A stretch of DNA of 9,838 bases. It comes from Chloroflexota bacterium (GTDB lineage: Bacteria; Chloroflexota; Anaerolineae; Anaerolineales; DRMV01). The notes under the pieces were generated by a model. That model was not told the DNA's origin and did no database searches. It worked only from the letters and a program-made list of their open reading frames with translations. Shown in pieces: positions 1-6,608 of this stretch. The stretch is from positions 1 to 9,838 of the forward strand of contig JAADCW010000150.1 in assembly GCA_013154225.1 (NCBI GenBank). The letters run 5' to 3'. A program made the translations under genes and the position numbers. Each line of letters begins with the position of its first letter. The stretch's first letter is position 1.

Positions 1-929
1 ATGGCGTTGAGGAGCAGGGTGATGACGAAGAGCACCAGGCCGATTTCCATGAGGGCTGAGGTGTGCATTTCGCTGACGGCTTCGGCAAATTCGTTGGCGA
101 TGATGCTGGCCATGGTGTAGCCTGGCCGCAGAATCGAGTAGCCGCCGCCGGCGCTGTTGCCAATGACCATGGTGACGGCCATGGTTTCGCCAATGGCCCG
201 ACCAAACCCCAGAATGATCGCCCCCAAGATGCCGCTTTGCCCATAGGGCAGGAGCACTTTCCACACGGTTTCCCATTGGGTTGCGCCCAGGGCCATTGCG
301 GCTTCCCGCTGGCTGCGAGGGATGGCTTGTAGCACGTCGCGGCTGACCGCGGCGATGGTGGGCAAAATCATGATGACCAGCACCAGCGCGGCGCCCAGGC
401 GGGTAAAGCCGGATGCGGGCATAGGCCCTTGGAAGAAGATGCCAATGCCCGGAAGCTGCCCTAAAGGTTCCAGGGCTTTGCCAATGGGCACCACCACCAG
501 AGGCAGGAAGACATAAATGCCCCACAAGCCATACACCACGCTGGGGATGGCGGCCAGCATTTCCACCATGTAGTTGAGGGGCGCGCGCAGCCAGGGCGGT
601 GCGAGTTCCGAAAGGAAGATGGCAATGCCCAGGGCCAGGGGCACGGCAATGACCAGGGCAATCAGCGCGGTCACCAGCGAGCCGTAAATGGCTGGCCAGG
701 CCTGGAATTTTTCCAGGGCCGGATTCCAAATGGGCTCTACCCACGGCCAGATGAAATCCCATCCAAAGGCATGGCGGGAAGCCGCGGATTGGCTCCACAA
801 CTGCCAGGCAATCCAGAAGACCAAAACAACGGTGACCCCGGCTGAAAGGATCAGGAGTACCCACCAAAGCACATCGCCGTGCTGGAAGTAGTAGGCGAGT
901 TTCTGCCGCCAGGTTTTGCCTGTGTTCAT
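1..929 (-). CDS. pstC: PstC, phosphate ABC transporter permease (C-terminus cut by window edge)
   Basis: Inner-membrane permease subunit of the PstSCAB high-affinity phosphate importer; it would pair with PstA and receive phosphate from PstS. Reading the minus strand from ATG at 929 gives 309 codons with no stop before the left edge. A first membrane segment lies at about residues 20-42. The PstC-like stretch AAIPSVVYGLWG is at about 126-137. The ABC-permease cytoplasmic loop is at about 209-226 (EAAMALGA, G215 conserved), followed by GRAIGETMAV at about 237-246. The visible sequence ends in a hydrophobic stretch typical of the last PstC helix, so only the last 10-20 residues are probably missing. 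GAGG lies 6 bases upstream of the ATG and supports this start. The gene begins 58 bases after the pstS stop on the same strand, so the two are very likely one operon. Family assignment is firm. Confidence 0.95.
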   Translation of the reverse strand, partial: MNTGKTWRQKLAYYFQHGDVLWWVLLILSAGVTVVLVFWIAWQLWSQSAASRHAFGWDFIWPWVEPIWNPALEKFQAWPAIYGSLVTALIALVIAVPLALGIAIFLSELAPPWLRAPLNYMVEMLAAIPSVVYGLWGIYVFLPLVVVPIGKALEPLGQLPGIGIFFQGPMPASGFTRLGAALVLVIMILPTIAAVSRDVLQAIPRSQREAAMALGATQWETVWKVLLPYGQSGILGAIILGFGRAIGETMAVTMVIGNSAGGGYSILRPGYTMASIIANEFAEAVSEMHTSALMEIGLVLFVITLLLNA

Positions 930-987
930 AAGATGCCTCGCTTCGTGCCTCACAGGGAAATGGGCTTACAGCATGGCGGGAGAGGGC

Positions 988-2091
988 TTACGGCCATACT
1001 TTTTGGCCGTTGCATTCCACCTCGTGCAGTTTGGCCAGTACCTTGTCGCGCACAGGTTCGGGAAGCGGGGCGTAACCCAAATCTGCGGCCTTTTGGGTGG
1101 CTTCGGGGCTGGTGAGGGCCCAACGGATGAAGTCCACCAGGGCTTTGGTTTTGGCGCAGTTGGTGTTGTTTTTCATGTGGATGATGAGGTAAGTGTAGCC
1201 CATGATCGGCCAGGCGTTTTCAGCCGGCGCGTTGACAATGGTCGCGGTGAGGTGTTCGTCGAATGCGTCAGCATACGCGGCCATCGCGGCTTGCATGGTT
1301 TCCAGGGTGGGCTCCACCACGTTGCCCGCGGCGTTTTTCATTTTGACCATGGGAATGTTGTTGGATTTCGCATAGGCAAGTTCTACGTAGCCGATGCTGT
1401 AAGGCGTGGACTGCACGGCCTGGGCCACGCCGGGGTTGCCTTTGCCGCCAATGCCTTGCCCGGTTTGGTCCACAGGCCAGGCCACAGCCTTGCCAATGCC
1501 CACGTTTTCTTTCCATTCAGGGCTCACCGCACCCAGATAGGCGGTGAAGATTTCCGTAGTGCCCGAACCGTCGGAGCGGTGGGCTACCATGATGGTTTCT
1601 GCAGGCAGATTGGCATCGGGGTTGAGCGCGGTAATGGCCGGGTCGTTCCATTTTTGAATTTTACCCAGATAAATAGCGGCCAGGGTAGGGCCGTCCAACA
1701 CCAGGTTTTGGACGTTGGGCAGGTTATATACCGGCACCACCGCGCCAGCCAATACGGGGAGCATTTGCAGGTCGGGCATTTTTTGATATTGGTCCTCGCT
1801 GAGGAGGGAGTCAGAGCCTGCAAAGTCCACTGTGCCGTCCATGATGGCTTTTTGCCCGCCGCCCGAGCCAATGCCCTGATAGTTGATGGTGACATCAGGG
1901 GCGACTTGCTTGTACATTTGAATCCACTCGGTATAAACCGGCAGTGGGAAGGTCGCGCCAGCCCCGTTGAGCACGATCGCGCCGTTTTGGGCTGAATTGT
2001 CTTCACCCGCACTTCCGCCGCCGCACGCGCTGAGCACGAGGAGCATCAAGAGCGTCAAGGCCACAAAGGGCACGATTTTGCGTTTGGTCAT
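988..2091 (-). CDS. pstS: PstS, periplasmic phosphate-binding lipoprotein
   Basis: Solute-binding protein that captures phosphate outside the membrane and hands it to PstC/PstA. The 367-residue protein starts with a lipoprotein signal: positive residues K3-R4-K5, a hydrophobic core, and a lipobox LSAC with the lipidated Cys at 23. A Gly/Ser/Asn-rich tether follows. PstS phosphate-site motifs are present in order: GAGATFP at 43-49, YQGIGSGGG at 71-79, VDFAGSD at 88-94 and HRSDGSGTT at 171-179. E. coli PstS has ASD where this protein has GSD. The glycine-rich GQGIGGKG stretch at about 213-220 also fits the family. A strong AGGAGG lies 6 bases upstream of the ATG. The upstream leader is unusual: an intrinsic terminator for the preceding gene ends directly against this ribosome-binding site. 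No Pho-box-like repeat was recognised. Confidence 0.97.
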   Translation of the reverse strand: MTKRKIVPFVALTLLMLLVLSACGGGSAGEDNSAQNGAIVLNGAGATFPLPVYTEWIQMYKQVAPDVTINYQGIGSGGGQKAIMDGTVDFAGSDSLLSEDQYQKMPDLQMLPVLAGAVVPVYNLPNVQNLVLDGPTLAAIYLGKIQKWNDPAITALNPDANLPAETIMVAHRSDGSGTTEIFTAYLGAVSPEWKENVGIGKAVAWPVDQTGQGIGGKGNPGVAQAVQSTPYSIGYVELAYAKSNNIPMVKMKNAAGNVVEPTLETMQAAMAAYADAFDEHLTATIVNAPAENAWPIMGYTYLIIHMKNNTNCAKTKALVDFIRWALTSPEATQKAADLGYAPLPEPVRDKVLAKLHEVECNGQKVWP

Positions 2092-2104
2092 GGTGTTCCT
2101 CCTG

Positions 2105-2140
2105 AAAAAATAGAGGCAGCCCCCGAACTATTGGGCTGCC
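2105..2140 (-). terminator. Intrinsic terminator between the DJ-1/PfpI gene and pstS
   Basis: On the minus strand an 8-bp perfect stem GGCAGCCC/GGGCTGCC (2140-2133 with 2122-2115) has a 10-base loop and is followed by TCTATTTTTT. The upstream gene's TAG stop (2130-2128) lies inside the loop. The T-run is followed at once by the pstS Shine-Dalgarno, so this hairpin also forms the immediate 5' leader of pstS. Confidence 0.8.
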
Positions 2141-2652
2141 AAAGCGGTTACCAGTTCTCGACAAAAGGCGGGAATGTCGGCAACAACCCGCCCCCATACC
2201 AGATTTCCATCTCGGAAGGCGGGTTCATCCACCCAAATTGCGCCCGCGTTGCGCATGTCGTCTCGAATGCCTCGGGAGCCAGTGGCTTTGCGGCCTTTCA
2301 CAATGCCTGCAGAAGCCAAAACCCAACCCCCGTGGCAGATGCTGGCGATGATTTTGCCCTGCGCATCCATCGCTCGCACCAGGTCAAGCACCGCATCGTA
2401 ACGACGCAGTTTGTCAGGCCCCCATCCGCCGGGAACCACCAGGCCATCCAGGTCGTCGGCATGGACTTGGTCGGCGGTGGTGTCAGGGCGGGCTTCCAGG
2501 CAGTGCTTGCCTCGGAAGACATCCTGCCGTCCCGTGCCGATGATGACCACGTCCGCGCCTTCTTCCCGCAGACGCATCACCGGCACCCAAAACTCCAGGT
2601 CTTCAAAGCCTTCTTCGACCAATACACCCACGCGTTTACCTTTGAGTTGCAT
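2128..2652 (-). CDS. DJ-1/PfpI family protein (class I glutamine amidotransferase-like)
   Basis: A 174-residue single-domain cytoplasmic protein, normal length for PfpI-type members of the DJ-1 superfamily. Known members are described as intracellular proteases or as glyoxalase/deglycase enzymes; which applies here cannot be told. The nucleophile elbow ASICHGG puts the catalytic Cys at 106 with His107 next to it. The family Glu is E17 in EGFEDLEF. VVPGGWGPDKLRR (72-84) matches the usual PGG..PDKLR segment, and DDMRNAGA (131-138) plus VDEPAFRDGN (141-150) match the C-terminal half. Near the end, the common TSR..DD stretch is replaced by WGRVVADIP. The ATG at 2652 is preceded by AGGAGG at 5 bases. 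The gene lies 90 bases downstream of mgtE and ends in a terminator before pstS, so co-expression with the pst genes is uncertain. Confidence 0.9.
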   Translation of the reverse strand: MQLKGKRVGVLVEEGFEDLEFWVPVMRLREEGADVVIIGTGRQDVFRGKHCLEARPDTTADQVHADDLDGLVVPGGWGPDKLRRYDAVLDLVRAMDAQGKIIASICHGGWVLASAGIVKGRKATGSRGIRDDMRNAGAIWVDEPAFRDGNLVWGRVVADIPAFCRELVTALAAQ

Positions 2653-2742
2653 GGTCTCCTCCTTGACCTTGTTGCGGATGAGAACACATCAGACCGTAAA
2701 CCTTCGGCTTGTGCCGTTGGGGCGCTTTGAATGCGGCGGTAG

Positions 2743-4107
2743 TTACCCTGCGATTTTATCCAGGAAGTGGGCGGCCAGGCTGAGGAAGATGAAGAAGCCG
2801 GCGGAGTCCGTCACCGCGGTGACCAGGATGGACGAGGCCAGGGCTGGATCCACGCCAATGGCTTGCAGCCCCAAAGGTACTAGCACGCCCACCACCGAAC
2901 CCACGCTCAGGTTGCCTACCAGGGCCAGCCCCAGCACCAGGCTGAGGTAGAGGTTGCCGCGCCAGAAATACACGCCAATGCCTACCACGCTGCCTACCAG
3001 GATGCCCAGAAGCAGGCCGGTGAGGAACTGTTTCCAGATCACCCGCACCAGGGCTTTGGGGGAAAGTTTGCCCAAGGCAATGGCACGCACGGTCATGGCC
3101 ACGTTTTGACTGGCCGTGTTGCCGCCTTGCCCTGCTACCACCGATTGGAAGAGGGCCAAGACCGCGGCCTGGGCGATGATGTTCTCGAAGTGGCTGATGA
3201 CCCATGAGGCAAAGAGCGCGGTCAGGGTGTTGAGATAAAGCCAGGGCAAGCGGCCTTTGAGTTGCTCTTTGACCGGGCTTTCGGGGTCAATATCTTCATC
3301 GGAAACGCTGGCCAGGTGGTAGATGTCTTCGGTGGCTTCTTCTTCCAAGACGTCCACAATGTCGTCGTAGGTAATCACACCGATGAGGCGGCGTTGGGCA
3401 TCCACCACCGGGATGGCGGCCAGGTCGTATTTGGCCATCACCCGCGCGACCTCTTCCTGGTCGGTCCCCGCGGTCACGAAAATGACGTCGGGGTCCATGA
3501 TGGCTTCCATTTTGGTGTCGGGCGCCGCGGCCAAGAGGTCGCGGAGGTCCACCACGCCGACCAAGCGGCGTTCCTTATCTACCACGAAAAGGTAAAAGGG
3601 AATTTCGGTGCGGTCGCTGACCTGGCGGAGGAATTCGATGGCCTGCGCGGCTGTGGTGTGGCGGCGAAGGGCAATGTAGGTCGTGGTCATCAAGCCGCCT
3701 GCGGTCTCATCTGGATAGACCAACAGAGGCCGCACTTCGTCCGCATCTTCCATCTCGGCCAGGGCTTCCGCGGCTTGTTCGGGCGGAAGGTCGCCTAAGA
3801 GGTCTGCCGCTTCGTCGGGCTCCATCTCGTCCAGCACGTCGGCCAGCCGCTCGGTGGGGATTTCTTCCGCGGCTTCTACGGCTTCCTCATCGTCCAACTC
3901 TTCCAACAGGTCGGCGATGGTGGCAATATCCAGCCGCGTGAGCAGGGTGCGCTGGGCTTCGTCGTCCAGACGGTTGAAGATTTCAGCCCGGTCGGCAGGG
4001 TGGAGGGTGATTAAAAGAGCAATCGCGTCCTGGATGCGGCCTTGCTCCAGGGCGTTTTCAATGCGTTTTTGCTGGAATTCCAACGATGTATCAACTGCGG
4101 TGGGCAT
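2743..4107 (-). CDS. mgtE: MgtE, Mg2+-gated magnesium channel/transporter
   Basis: Inner-membrane Mg2+ channel of 454 residues, the usual MgtE length. The domain order is complete: an acidic helical N domain (about 10-130, very rich in Asp/Glu, as expected for Mg2+ sensing), the link YPDETAGGLM (131-140), two CBS domains (about 140-200 and 203-262), a plug/linker (about 263-285) and five predicted membrane helices (about 288-450). The family stretch GQGGNTASQ is at 326-334. The C-terminal pore segment DPALASS..VTDSAGFF (420-439) keeps D434, the counterpart of the pore Asp432 of Thermus MgtE. In-frame TGA only 18 bases upstream of the ATG at 4107 fixes the start. The nearest GAGG is 13 bases away, so the ribosome site is weak. 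A GCGCGA/TCGCGC hairpin sits in the 132-base upstream gap, but no known Mg2+ riboswitch was recognised. Confidence 0.96.
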   Translation of the reverse strand: MPTAVDTSLEFQQKRIENALEQGRIQDAIALLITLHPADRAEIFNRLDDEAQRTLLTRLDIATIADLLEELDDEEAVEAAEEIPTERLADVLDEMEPDEAADLLGDLPPEQAAEALAEMEDADEVRPLLVYPDETAGGLMTTTYIALRRHTTAAQAIEFLRQVSDRTEIPFYLFVVDKERRLVGVVDLRDLLAAAPDTKMEAIMDPDVIFVTAGTDQEEVARVMAKYDLAAIPVVDAQRRLIGVITYDDIVDVLEEEATEDIYHLASVSDEDIDPESPVKEQLKGRLPWLYLNTLTALFASWVISHFENIIAQAAVLALFQSVVAGQGGNTASQNVAMTVRAIALGKLSPKALVRVIWKQFLTGLLLGILVGSVVGIGVYFWRGNLYLSLVLGLALVGNLSVGSVVGVLVPLGLQAIGVDPALASSILVTAVTDSAGFFIFLSLAAHFLDKIAG

Positions 4108-4239
4108 TTCTATGATTTCGCCTCAAAGATAGAATGGTTTTGGAAGTTTGGCGCGAAAATCGCGCACGATGATTGCGCCTTCCTCTTGCGAGCAAAAGCG
4201 TGGAAGGAAATCAGGGCGCGTTTTGAACAGCGCAACTCC

Positions 4240-5454
4240 TTAGTAAACGAATTCGCGAATGTCGTAGCGGCTGATGATGGGACGTTTCCCCTGAAAACGT
4301 AAGCCGCTGCGGATGGCTTTTTCTTGTGCGACGCATTCCTCGTGGGTGAGGGGGCGGAGGTTGGCCGCGGCCGCGTCGCGCGCGTAGGGCATGTCGTCGG
4401 TGACCACGAGTTCGGAAAAATAGATCATGTCGCGGTCGTCCAGCGGCATGGCGTTGAGCAGGGCAATGGTATCACGGACGTGGGCGTCTGCATAGACGTG
4501 CCCGCCCGCGCCGATGAGAATGATGATGCCCACGGCCACGCCGCCGGCTTTCATGGCTTTCACTGTGTGCAAAACGTCTTCTGGCTCGCCGGGTTTGTGC
4601 AGGAAGTGGAGCAAAGGCGCGTGTCCGCTTTCCATGCCAATGTAAACCCGCTTGAGCCCCAGGGAAGCCAGTTGGGCGTAATCTTGGGCGGTTTTCTTTT
4701 CGCCGCTGAAGCCGTCCAAAAAGGCGTAGAACCCGCCCCACGCCTGGGGGAAGACGTCAAGGGCAGCTTCCATCAAAGGCACCAGGCGGCGCATGGGCAC
4801 CACCAGCGCGTTTGCATCGCCCAAAAAGATGCCGTGGCGCAGGTAAATGCCCTCGCCGATAAAGTCTTTGACGGCCAGGGCGTGTTGTTTGAATTCGTCG
4901 GGGGCCTTGATGCGGAAGGGCCGATCGCGGTAAAAGGTGCAGAAGGTGCACGTGTTGAAGGAACAGCCCAGGGTGGCCTGAAGCACGATGGCGCTGTATT
5001 GATCGGGCGGGAGGATGCCAATGGGAAGGTAGATTTCCCGGTAGCGCTGGGCGTCGGCGCGGGATTTGGCTTCATCCCAGGCGATGGCCCGTTGGAAGAG
5101 GGTATGCCCCAGGGGAGGAAGTTCGCCGTTGGCCTCTACGCGGCCGGCCTGAAAGTCGGCGTAAAGGGCCTGAAGCAGGGCGCGGCCTTTGGCTTCCAGC
5201 GCGAGGGCTTCTTCTTGTGAGAGCCAGCGCCTTTGGCGGAGCATCCCTTTGGGGCGCCATTTGGCCAACATGCGGCCGTCCAGGGCGCGGCGATAAACCG
5301 TGCCTTGGGTAATGAACGTGCGCGGCCGCCCGCCGCCTTCGTAGGCCGCGGTAAACAGTCCGCCATCCCAAAACGTGCTGACGGTGAGGCTGCGTTCGCG
5401 CTCCCGGACGCTCACGGTGAGCCGCTCGCCTCGCCATGTGCCTAAAATAACCAT
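4240..5454 (-). CDS. Radical SAM protein with CX4CX2C cluster motif
   Basis: A 404-residue soluble protein predicted to bind a 4Fe-4S cluster and cleave S-adenosylmethionine. The cluster motif is CSFNTCTFC, with cysteines at 164, 169 and 172. The spacing is therefore CX4CX2C, not the textbook CX3CX2C, and is followed by the charged FYRDRPFR. Downstream are barrel motifs: YIGMESGH (271-278), probably contacting SAM, and a glycine-rich IGAGGH (314-319). The C-terminal part (ISRYDIREFVY) contains no further cysteine cluster; C374 is isolated. The N-terminal 150 residues are not a domain I recognise. Substrate and pathway are unknown. The ATG at 5454 is the only good start; it lies 6 bases after a TACAAT box and has only AAGGG as a possible ribosome site. 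It is divergent from the PHP gene. Confidence 0.88.
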   Translation of the reverse strand: MVILGTWRGERLTVSVRERERSLTVSTFWDGGLFTAAYEGGGRPRTFITQGTVYRRALDGRMLAKWRPKGMLRQRRWLSQEEALALEAKGRALLQALYADFQAGRVEANGELPPLGHTLFQRAIAWDEAKSRADAQRYREIYLPIGILPPDQYSAIVLQATLGCSFNTCTFCTFYRDRPFRIKAPDEFKQHALAVKDFIGEGIYLRHGIFLGDANALVVPMRRLVPLMEAALDVFPQAWGGFYAFLDGFSGEKKTAQDYAQLASLGLKRVYIGMESGHAPLLHFLHKPGEPEDVLHTVKAMKAGGVAVGIIILIGAGGHVYADAHVRDTIALLNAMPLDDRDMIYFSELVVTDDMPYARDAAAANLRPLTHEECVAQEKAIRSGLRFQGKRPIISRYDIREFVY

Positions 5455-5466
5455 GCCCTTATTGTA
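5455..5466 (-). promoter_or_regulatory. -10 element TACAAT just upstream of the radical SAM start (possibly leaderless)
   Basis: On the minus strand TACAAT (5466-5461) is followed by only 6 bases and then the ATG. Transcription starting the usual 6-8 bases after a -10 box would begin at or next to the start codon. No good -35 hexamer is seen at 16-18 bases. This is an inference from spacing only. Confidence 0.5.
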
Positions 5467-5478
5467 CCCTGAGAGTGG

Positions 5479-5491
5479 TAGAATTGCCCCT
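5479..5491 (+). promoter_or_regulatory. -10 element TAGAAT just upstream of the PHP gene start (possibly leaderless)
   Basis: TAGAAT at 5479-5484 is followed by 7 bases and the ATG at 5492. No Shine-Dalgarno is present between them, which fits a leaderless mRNA. The expected -35 position overlaps the start codon of the divergent radical SAM gene, and no consensus -35 is seen. Confidence 0.5.
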
Positions 5492-6154
5492 ATGTGGCGC
5501 GTGGATTTCCATATTCACACCTTTGCTTCACCCGATAGTTTGACCCCGGTGCAGGCGGTTTTGGCGTCCGCGCGGCGGCGAGGGCTCGACATGGTGGCCA
5601 TCACCGACCACAACACCATCCAGGGGGCGTTGGAGGCTTGGGCGTTGGCGCCTGAGCAGGTGATTGTGGGCGAGGAAATTATGACCACCCAAGGGGAACT
5701 GCTGGCCTATTTTTTGGAAGAAACCGTGCCGCCCGGGCTTTCGCCAGAGGAAACCATTGCGCGCGTGCGCGCCCAAGGTGGGGTGGTGGCTGTGGCGCAC
5801 CCCTTTGACGCGCGGCGCAAGGGGCATTGGCAGATGGAAGATTTGCAGCGCATCGCGCCGCTGGTGGATGCCATCGAAGGGCTGAACGCGCGCTGCTTTA
5901 GCCGTCAGGCCAACCTTGAGGCGCAGAAGTTTGCTCAGGCGTGGGGCTTGCCAGTGCTGGCAGGTTCGGATGCACACACCGCGCGCGAAGTAGGGCAGGT
6001 GGTGACAGTATTGCCGCGCTTTGCTTCAGCCGTTGAGTTGAAGGAAGCCCTCACGGCCAGCCGTTTGGAAGGCCGAATTTCATGGCCCACAGTGACGCTG
6101 GCTTCGCGCTATGCCAAACTGCGCAAACGCTGGCGCCCAGCCGAGCGCGCTTGA
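5492..6154 (+). CDS. PHP-domain metal-dependent phosphoesterase
   Basis: A 220-residue protein of the PHP (polymerase and histidinol phosphatase) family, expected to use a cluster of metal ions to hydrolyse phosphoesters. The metal ligands are visible in order: DFHIHT (H7, H9), D15, ITDHNT (D39, H40), GEEI (E61/E62), VAHPFD (H103) and GSDAHT (D160, H162). It resembles the TrpH/YciV (RNase AM, nucleoside 3',5'-bisphosphate phosphatase) group but is shorter than E. coli YciV and lacks its extra C-terminal part, so the substrate is open. Start choice: the frame is open back to 5375, but that extension runs antisense through the radical SAM gene and is Arg-rich low-quality protein. The family motif begins immediately after the ATG at 5492, which also has a -10 box at the right distance for a leaderless start. 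Confidence 0.88.
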   Translation: MWRVDFHIHTFASPDSLTPVQAVLASARRRGLDMVAITDHNTIQGALEAWALAPEQVIVGEEIMTTQGELLAYFLEETVPPGLSPEETIARVRAQGGVVAVAHPFDARRKGHWQMEDLQRIAPLVDAIEGLNARCFSRQANLEAQKFAQAWGLPVLAGSDAHTAREVGQVVTVLPRFASAVELKEALTASRLEGRISWPTVTLASRYAKLRKRWRPAERA

Positions 6155-6200
6155 GCGCCTGGAAGCCTCGCATTGAGGGCGAAGGACGCTTTTCAGGCGC
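6155..6200 (+). terminator. Possible terminator hairpin after the PHP gene
   Basis: Directly after the TGA stop, GCGCCTG (6155-6161) pairs perfectly with CAGGCGC (6194-6200). The stem can be extended inward to about 11 bp with two G-U pairs, and a small CCTC/GAGG hairpin sits inside. The following sequence GATTTATAAAG is only a weak T-run, so termination is uncertain. A separate AT-only palindrome, GAAAAA-GCG-TTTTTC, lies at 6219-6233. Nothing else is seen between here and the next promoter. Confidence 0.4.
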
Positions 6201-6248
6201 GATTTATAAAGAAGGTGTGAAAAAGCGTTTTTCCTGGTTTCGCCCGCC

Positions 6249-6276
6249 TTGACACGTGAATATTTCCGGTTAAAAT
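6249..6276 (+). promoter_or_regulatory. Strong sigma-70-type promoter for the structured RNA / glnA leader
   Basis: TTGACA at 6249-6254 is a perfect -35 box. A 16-base spacer leads to TAAAAT at 6271-6276, a 5-of-6 match to the -10 consensus. Transcription would start near 6283-6285. It is the best promoter in the window and the only one recognised upstream of glnA. Confidence 0.8.
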
Positions 6277-6283
6277 TAGCGCA

Positions 6284-6576
6284 TCTGAGGGGTTGCAACA
6301 ATTGAAAGGGAAAGTAGCGGCTGAGTCTCATGCCAAGGTAAGGGCAAAAGTCCTCCGGTATGAGATAACGAGGTGGAGGTTCCACCCCGCGAGGGGTGCG
6401 CTAACCCTGGATTCCAGGGGAAAATCGGGTTGATCAGCGGATGCCTCCGAGGCCTGGCCACGGGCCTCCTTTCCCCTTCCAAGGCAAGGGCAAGGCTGAA
6501 AACCACCCGGCGACGGGTGGGACAAGGTCTGCCCAGTGGCACGGAGACGCACAGCGCCTCCGTTTTGTGATTGTTG
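6284..6576 (+). ncRNA. Unassigned structured RNA / riboswitch-like leader upstream of glnA
   Basis: Helices seen directly: CAACAATT (6296-6303) with GATTGTTG (6569-6576, one G-U); adjacent GAAAGGGAAAG (6304-6314) with CTTTCCCCTTC (6469-6479), 10 of 11 paired; TCTCATGCC (6326-6334) with GGTATGAGA (6357-6365), holding a GGGC-AAAA-GTCC hairpin; GGTGGA (6372-6377) with TCCACC (6381-6386), or instead CACCCC (6383-6388) with GGGGTG (6393-6398) on a GCGA loop; CCCTGG (6405-6410) with CCAGGG (6414-6419); GAGGCC (6449-6454) with GGCCTC (6463-6468), directly stacked on the closing stem; GGGCA (6488-6492) with TGCCC (6530-6534), enclosing CCACCCG-GCGA-CGGGTGG (6503-6520). A terminator ends the unit. Such regular nesting supports a folded RNA. 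I do not recognise it as RNase P, tmRNA, SRP, 6S, T-box or a known riboswitch. It could be a stand-alone ncRNA or a regulatory leader for glnA. The 5' end is inferred from the promoter. Confidence 0.6.
6541..6568 (+). terminator. Intrinsic terminator T1 ending the structured RNA
   Basis: ACGGAG (6541-6546) pairs with CTCCGT (6558-6563). After one A-C mismatch the stem continues as CGC/GCG with an ACA loop. TTTTGTGATTGTT follows. The T-run is short, so termination may be partial. The T-rich tail overlaps the 3' strand of the long-range stem with 6296-6303, so the two structures could interact. Confidence 0.6.
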
Positions 6577-6590
6577 TGGAAGGGAGCCTG

Positions 6591-6608
6591 ATGTTGCGGT
6601 GCAGTTGA
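6591..6608 (+). CDS. Possible five-codon leader peptide in the glnA leader
   Basis: ATG at 6591 opens a five-codon frame (MLRCS) ending in TGA at 6606-6608. GGAAGGGAG ends 4 bases upstream and could serve as a ribosome site. The stop codon directly abuts the first base of terminator T2 at 6609, so a ribosome finishing here would cover the 5' arm of that hairpin. The frame is very short and carries no glutamine codons. It may be chance. Confidence 0.25.
   Translation: MLRCS

Noticed and set aside
962..991. Direct repeat GGGCTTAC at 962-969 and 984-991
   Set aside because: Only eight bases and two copies, one overlapping the pstS stop codon; compatible with chance.
916..1995. Long plus-strand open frame of 359 codons opposite pstS
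   Set aside because: It lies entirely antisense to a clear pstS and pstC start, matches no family, and is explained by GC-rich codon bias on the other strand.
4108..4239. Mg2+ riboswitch (M-box type) upstream of mgtE
   Set aside because: The gap is only 132 bases, and apart from a single GCGCGA/TCGCGC hairpin no conserved M-box elements or terminator were recognised.
4324..5220. Plus-strand open frame of 298 codons opposite the radical SAM gene
   Set aside because: Antisense to a gene with clear motifs; its Gly/Val/His-rich composition is typical of a shadow frame.
5375..5491. Upstream extension of the PHP protein to an ATG at 5375
   Set aside because: It would overlap the radical SAM gene antisense and add an Arg/Ser-rich segment with no family match, while the PHP motif begins right after the ATG at 5492.
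6534..6540. Minus-strand GCCACTG resembling part of a cobalamin riboswitch
   Set aside because: The seven-base match stands alone. The following GGGAAGG and the B12-box core are absent, and no gene starts downstream in that direction.
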